Below are positions 45,625-47,280 of a stretch of 47,280 nt of DNA, in pieces. The stretch covers positions 1 through 47,280 of the forward strand of contig JACQZV010000090.1 in the NCBI GenBank assembly GCA_016213695.1, written 5' to 3'. Below the pieces are notes generated by a model that saw only the letters and a program-made list of their open reading frames with translations, had not been told where the DNA came from and did not search any database. Each line of letters opens with the position of its first letter. Position 1 is the first letter of the stretch. The translations under genes and the position numbers were made by a program. This stretch comes from Acidobacteriota bacterium. Lineage in GTDB: Bacteria > Acidobacteriota > Vicinamibacteria > Vicinamibacterales > UBA2999.

Positions 45625-47280
45625 ATGTCTGCAGCCCCAACCGTCACCCCGGCGATGCGTCAGTACCTCGACGCCAAGCGTCAGCACCGTGACGCCATCG
45701 TCTTCTTCCGGATGGGCGACTTCTACGAGATGTTCTACGAGGACGCGCTCGTGGCGGCGCGGGCGCTCGACCTCACGCTCACTTCGCGCTCCAGGGATGC
45801 GGGCGGCGGCGCGATCCCGATGTGCGGCGTGCCCTTTCACGCCGTCGACGGATATCTGGCCCGACTCGTCACCAAGGGCTTCCGGGTGGCGATCTGCGAG
45901 CAGGTCGAAGATCCCAGGAAGGCGAAGGGCCTCGTCAGGCGGGAAGTCGTGCGGGTCGTCTCGCCGGGCACGCTGACCGACGCGGCGTATCTCTCGGCGC
46001 GCGAGCCCGCCTATCTCATGGCGATTGTCAGCCAGCCGCCGCCGCCAGAGGGCGGGCAGGCCGCGACCGGCCGGCGCGGAGAGGAAGTGTTCGGCGTCGC
46101 GCTCATCGACGTCTCGACGGGTGAGTTCACCGCCGCCGAATTCACCGGCCGCGACGGAGTGCAGGCGCTGGCCGACGAGATCGCCGTCCTGCGGCCGCGT
46201 GAAATCGTCGTCCCGGATTCGTCGGACGCGCCGCCGACCGGCACCGGCCCCGACGGCCAGGACGACCCGCTTCAGGACGTGGCCCGCCTGCAGATCCCGA
46301 TCACGACTGCCGAGCCGTGGACGTTCGAAACCGAGGCCGCGCGGCGTGCGCTCCTCGAGCAGCTGCACGCGCACGGGCTCGAGGGCTTTGGTCTCACCGG
46401 ACGGCCCGCGGCGGTCCGGGCGGCGGGCGGGCTCATCACCCACCTGCGCGGCACGCAGAAGGCCGACCTCGCCCACGTCCGCGCGATTACGTACAAGACC
46501 GCGGCCGACGCGCTCGTCATCGATCCGATCACCCTGAAGCATCTCGAACTGGTCGCGGGCAGCGACGGCACCGCCGCCGGCTCGTTGCTGCAGGAGATCG
46601 ACCGGACGGTGACGTCGATGGGCGGCCGGCTGCTGCGCGCCTGGCTGCTGCGGCCCCTCCGCACCCTGGAACCGATCCGAGACCGCCTCGACGCCGTGGA
46701 AGACCTCGCCTTCCGCGCCACCGATCGGGGCAAGTTCCGCGAGGTGCTCAAGGGGGTCCACGACCTCGAGCGGCTCCTCGCGCGCGTGGCGCTGGGGACC
46801 GCGGGGCCGCGCGACATCGTGGCGCTGCGCCACTCGCTCGACGCCGTTCCGCGCGTCCGCGGCGCCCTCGCCGACGTGCAGGCGCCCCTGCTCCGCAGCC
46901 GCCTCGCCGAGCTCGACGACCTCCCGGACGTGCGCGACCGCATCGAGCGCACCCTGATCGAGGAGCCACCCGCCTTCGCCCGCGACGGCGGGTTCACGCG
47001 CGACGGGGTCGACACCGAGCTCGACGAGCTGAAGGCCATCAGCCGCTCCGGGCGGCAGGTCATCGCCGACATGGAGGAGCGGGAACGCGCCCGCACCGGC
47101 ATCGCGTCGCTCAAAGTCCGCTTCAACCGGGTGTTCGGCTACTACATCGAAATCTCGAAGTCGAACCTCCACCGCCGGGGCCGGCTCGGCCTCCTCAAAC
47201 AGTTCGAGCTGATGCACCCGCCCACAGATCGACTTGGCCAGGGCGCGGGCTTTCGCTCGACCCCGAGCATCCAGTTCTCC
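45625..47280 (+). CDS. mutS: DNA mismatch repair protein MutS, N-terminal part (runs off window; homology appears lost after ~47172)
   Basis: TPAMRQYLDAKRQHRDAIVFFRMGDFYEMFYEDA; GFRVAICEQVEDP; KVRFNRVFGYYIEISKSNLH. Confidence 0.9.
   Translation, partial: MSAAPTVTPAMRQYLDAKRQHRDAIVFFRMGDFYEMFYEDALVAARALDLTLTSRSRDAGGGAIPMCGVPFHAVDGYLARLVTKGFRVAICEQVEDPRKAKGLVRREVVRVVSPGTLTDAAYLSAREPAYLMAIVSQPPPPEGGQAATGRRGEEVFGVALIDVSTGEFTAAEFTGRDGVQALADEIAVLRPREIVVPDSSDAPPTGTGPDGQDDPLQDVARLQIPITTAEPWTFETEAARRALLEQLHAHGLEGFGLTGRPAAVRAAGGLITHLRGTQKADLAHVRAITYKTAADALVIDPITLKHLELVAGSDGTAAGSLLQEIDRTVTSMGGRLLRAWLLRPLRTLEPIRDRLDAVEDLAFRATDRGKFREVLKGVHDLERLLARVALGTAGPRDIVALRHSLDAVPRVRGALADVQAPLLRSRLAELDDLPDVRDRIERTLIEEPPAFARDGGFTRDGVDTELDELKAISRSGRQVIADMEERERARTGIASLKVRFNRVFGYYIEISKSNLHRRGRLGLLKQFELMHPPTDRLGQGAGFRSTPSIQFS

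Noticed and set aside
44863-47217. 784-aa minus-strand ORF extending tsaB upstream
   Set aside because: The TsaB start is at 45546; upstream is antisense to mutS. Only the last ~110 nt of the window is kept as a possible separate reading frame.
1-47280. CRISPR arrays, rRNA and tRNA genes
   Set aside because: No repeat-spacer pattern of 25-40 nt, no rRNA-like stretches and no convincing cloverleaf sequence in the gaps. The short-period repeats lack spacers.

Overview
This is a dense, high-GC bacterial chromosomal window. Gene content and order suggest Acidobacteriota, possibly Vicinamibacteria-like, but that is inference. About 36 confident protein-coding genes were read from the ORF track: partial nagB; murQ; xerD-like; a PHP-domain protein; a serine hydrolase; a fused LptF-LptG permease; a GH57 glycosidase; parB-parA; a DUF151 nuclease; miaB; recN; a complete tolQ-tolR-tolA/tonB-tolB-pal-cpoB block; ssb; a cupin; rapZ; hpf; rpoN; lptB; a large LptC/LptA-like protein; recJ; accA; dnaE; guaA; a PQQ-type beta-propeller; a PLP aminotransferase; a membrane protein; a 1318-aa NtrY-like sensor kinase; pssA; psd; a DUF465 protein; rimI; tsaB; and the 5' part of mutS. 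No rRNA, tRNA, CRISPR array or complete transposon was recognised. The signal I found most interesting is intergenic. At least seven short gaps carry tandem repeats with a fixed short period (mostly 7 nt, also 8 and 9). Each locus has a different unit sequence, and several fold into inverted-repeat hairpins. Other leads are fused LPS-export components, an orphan multi-sensor kinase, a parAB locus with a strong promoter/operator region plus a possible antisense promoter at its 3' end, and an abrupt loss of MutS homology about 110 nt before the window end. All coordinates were read by eye. No homology searches or folding programs were run.
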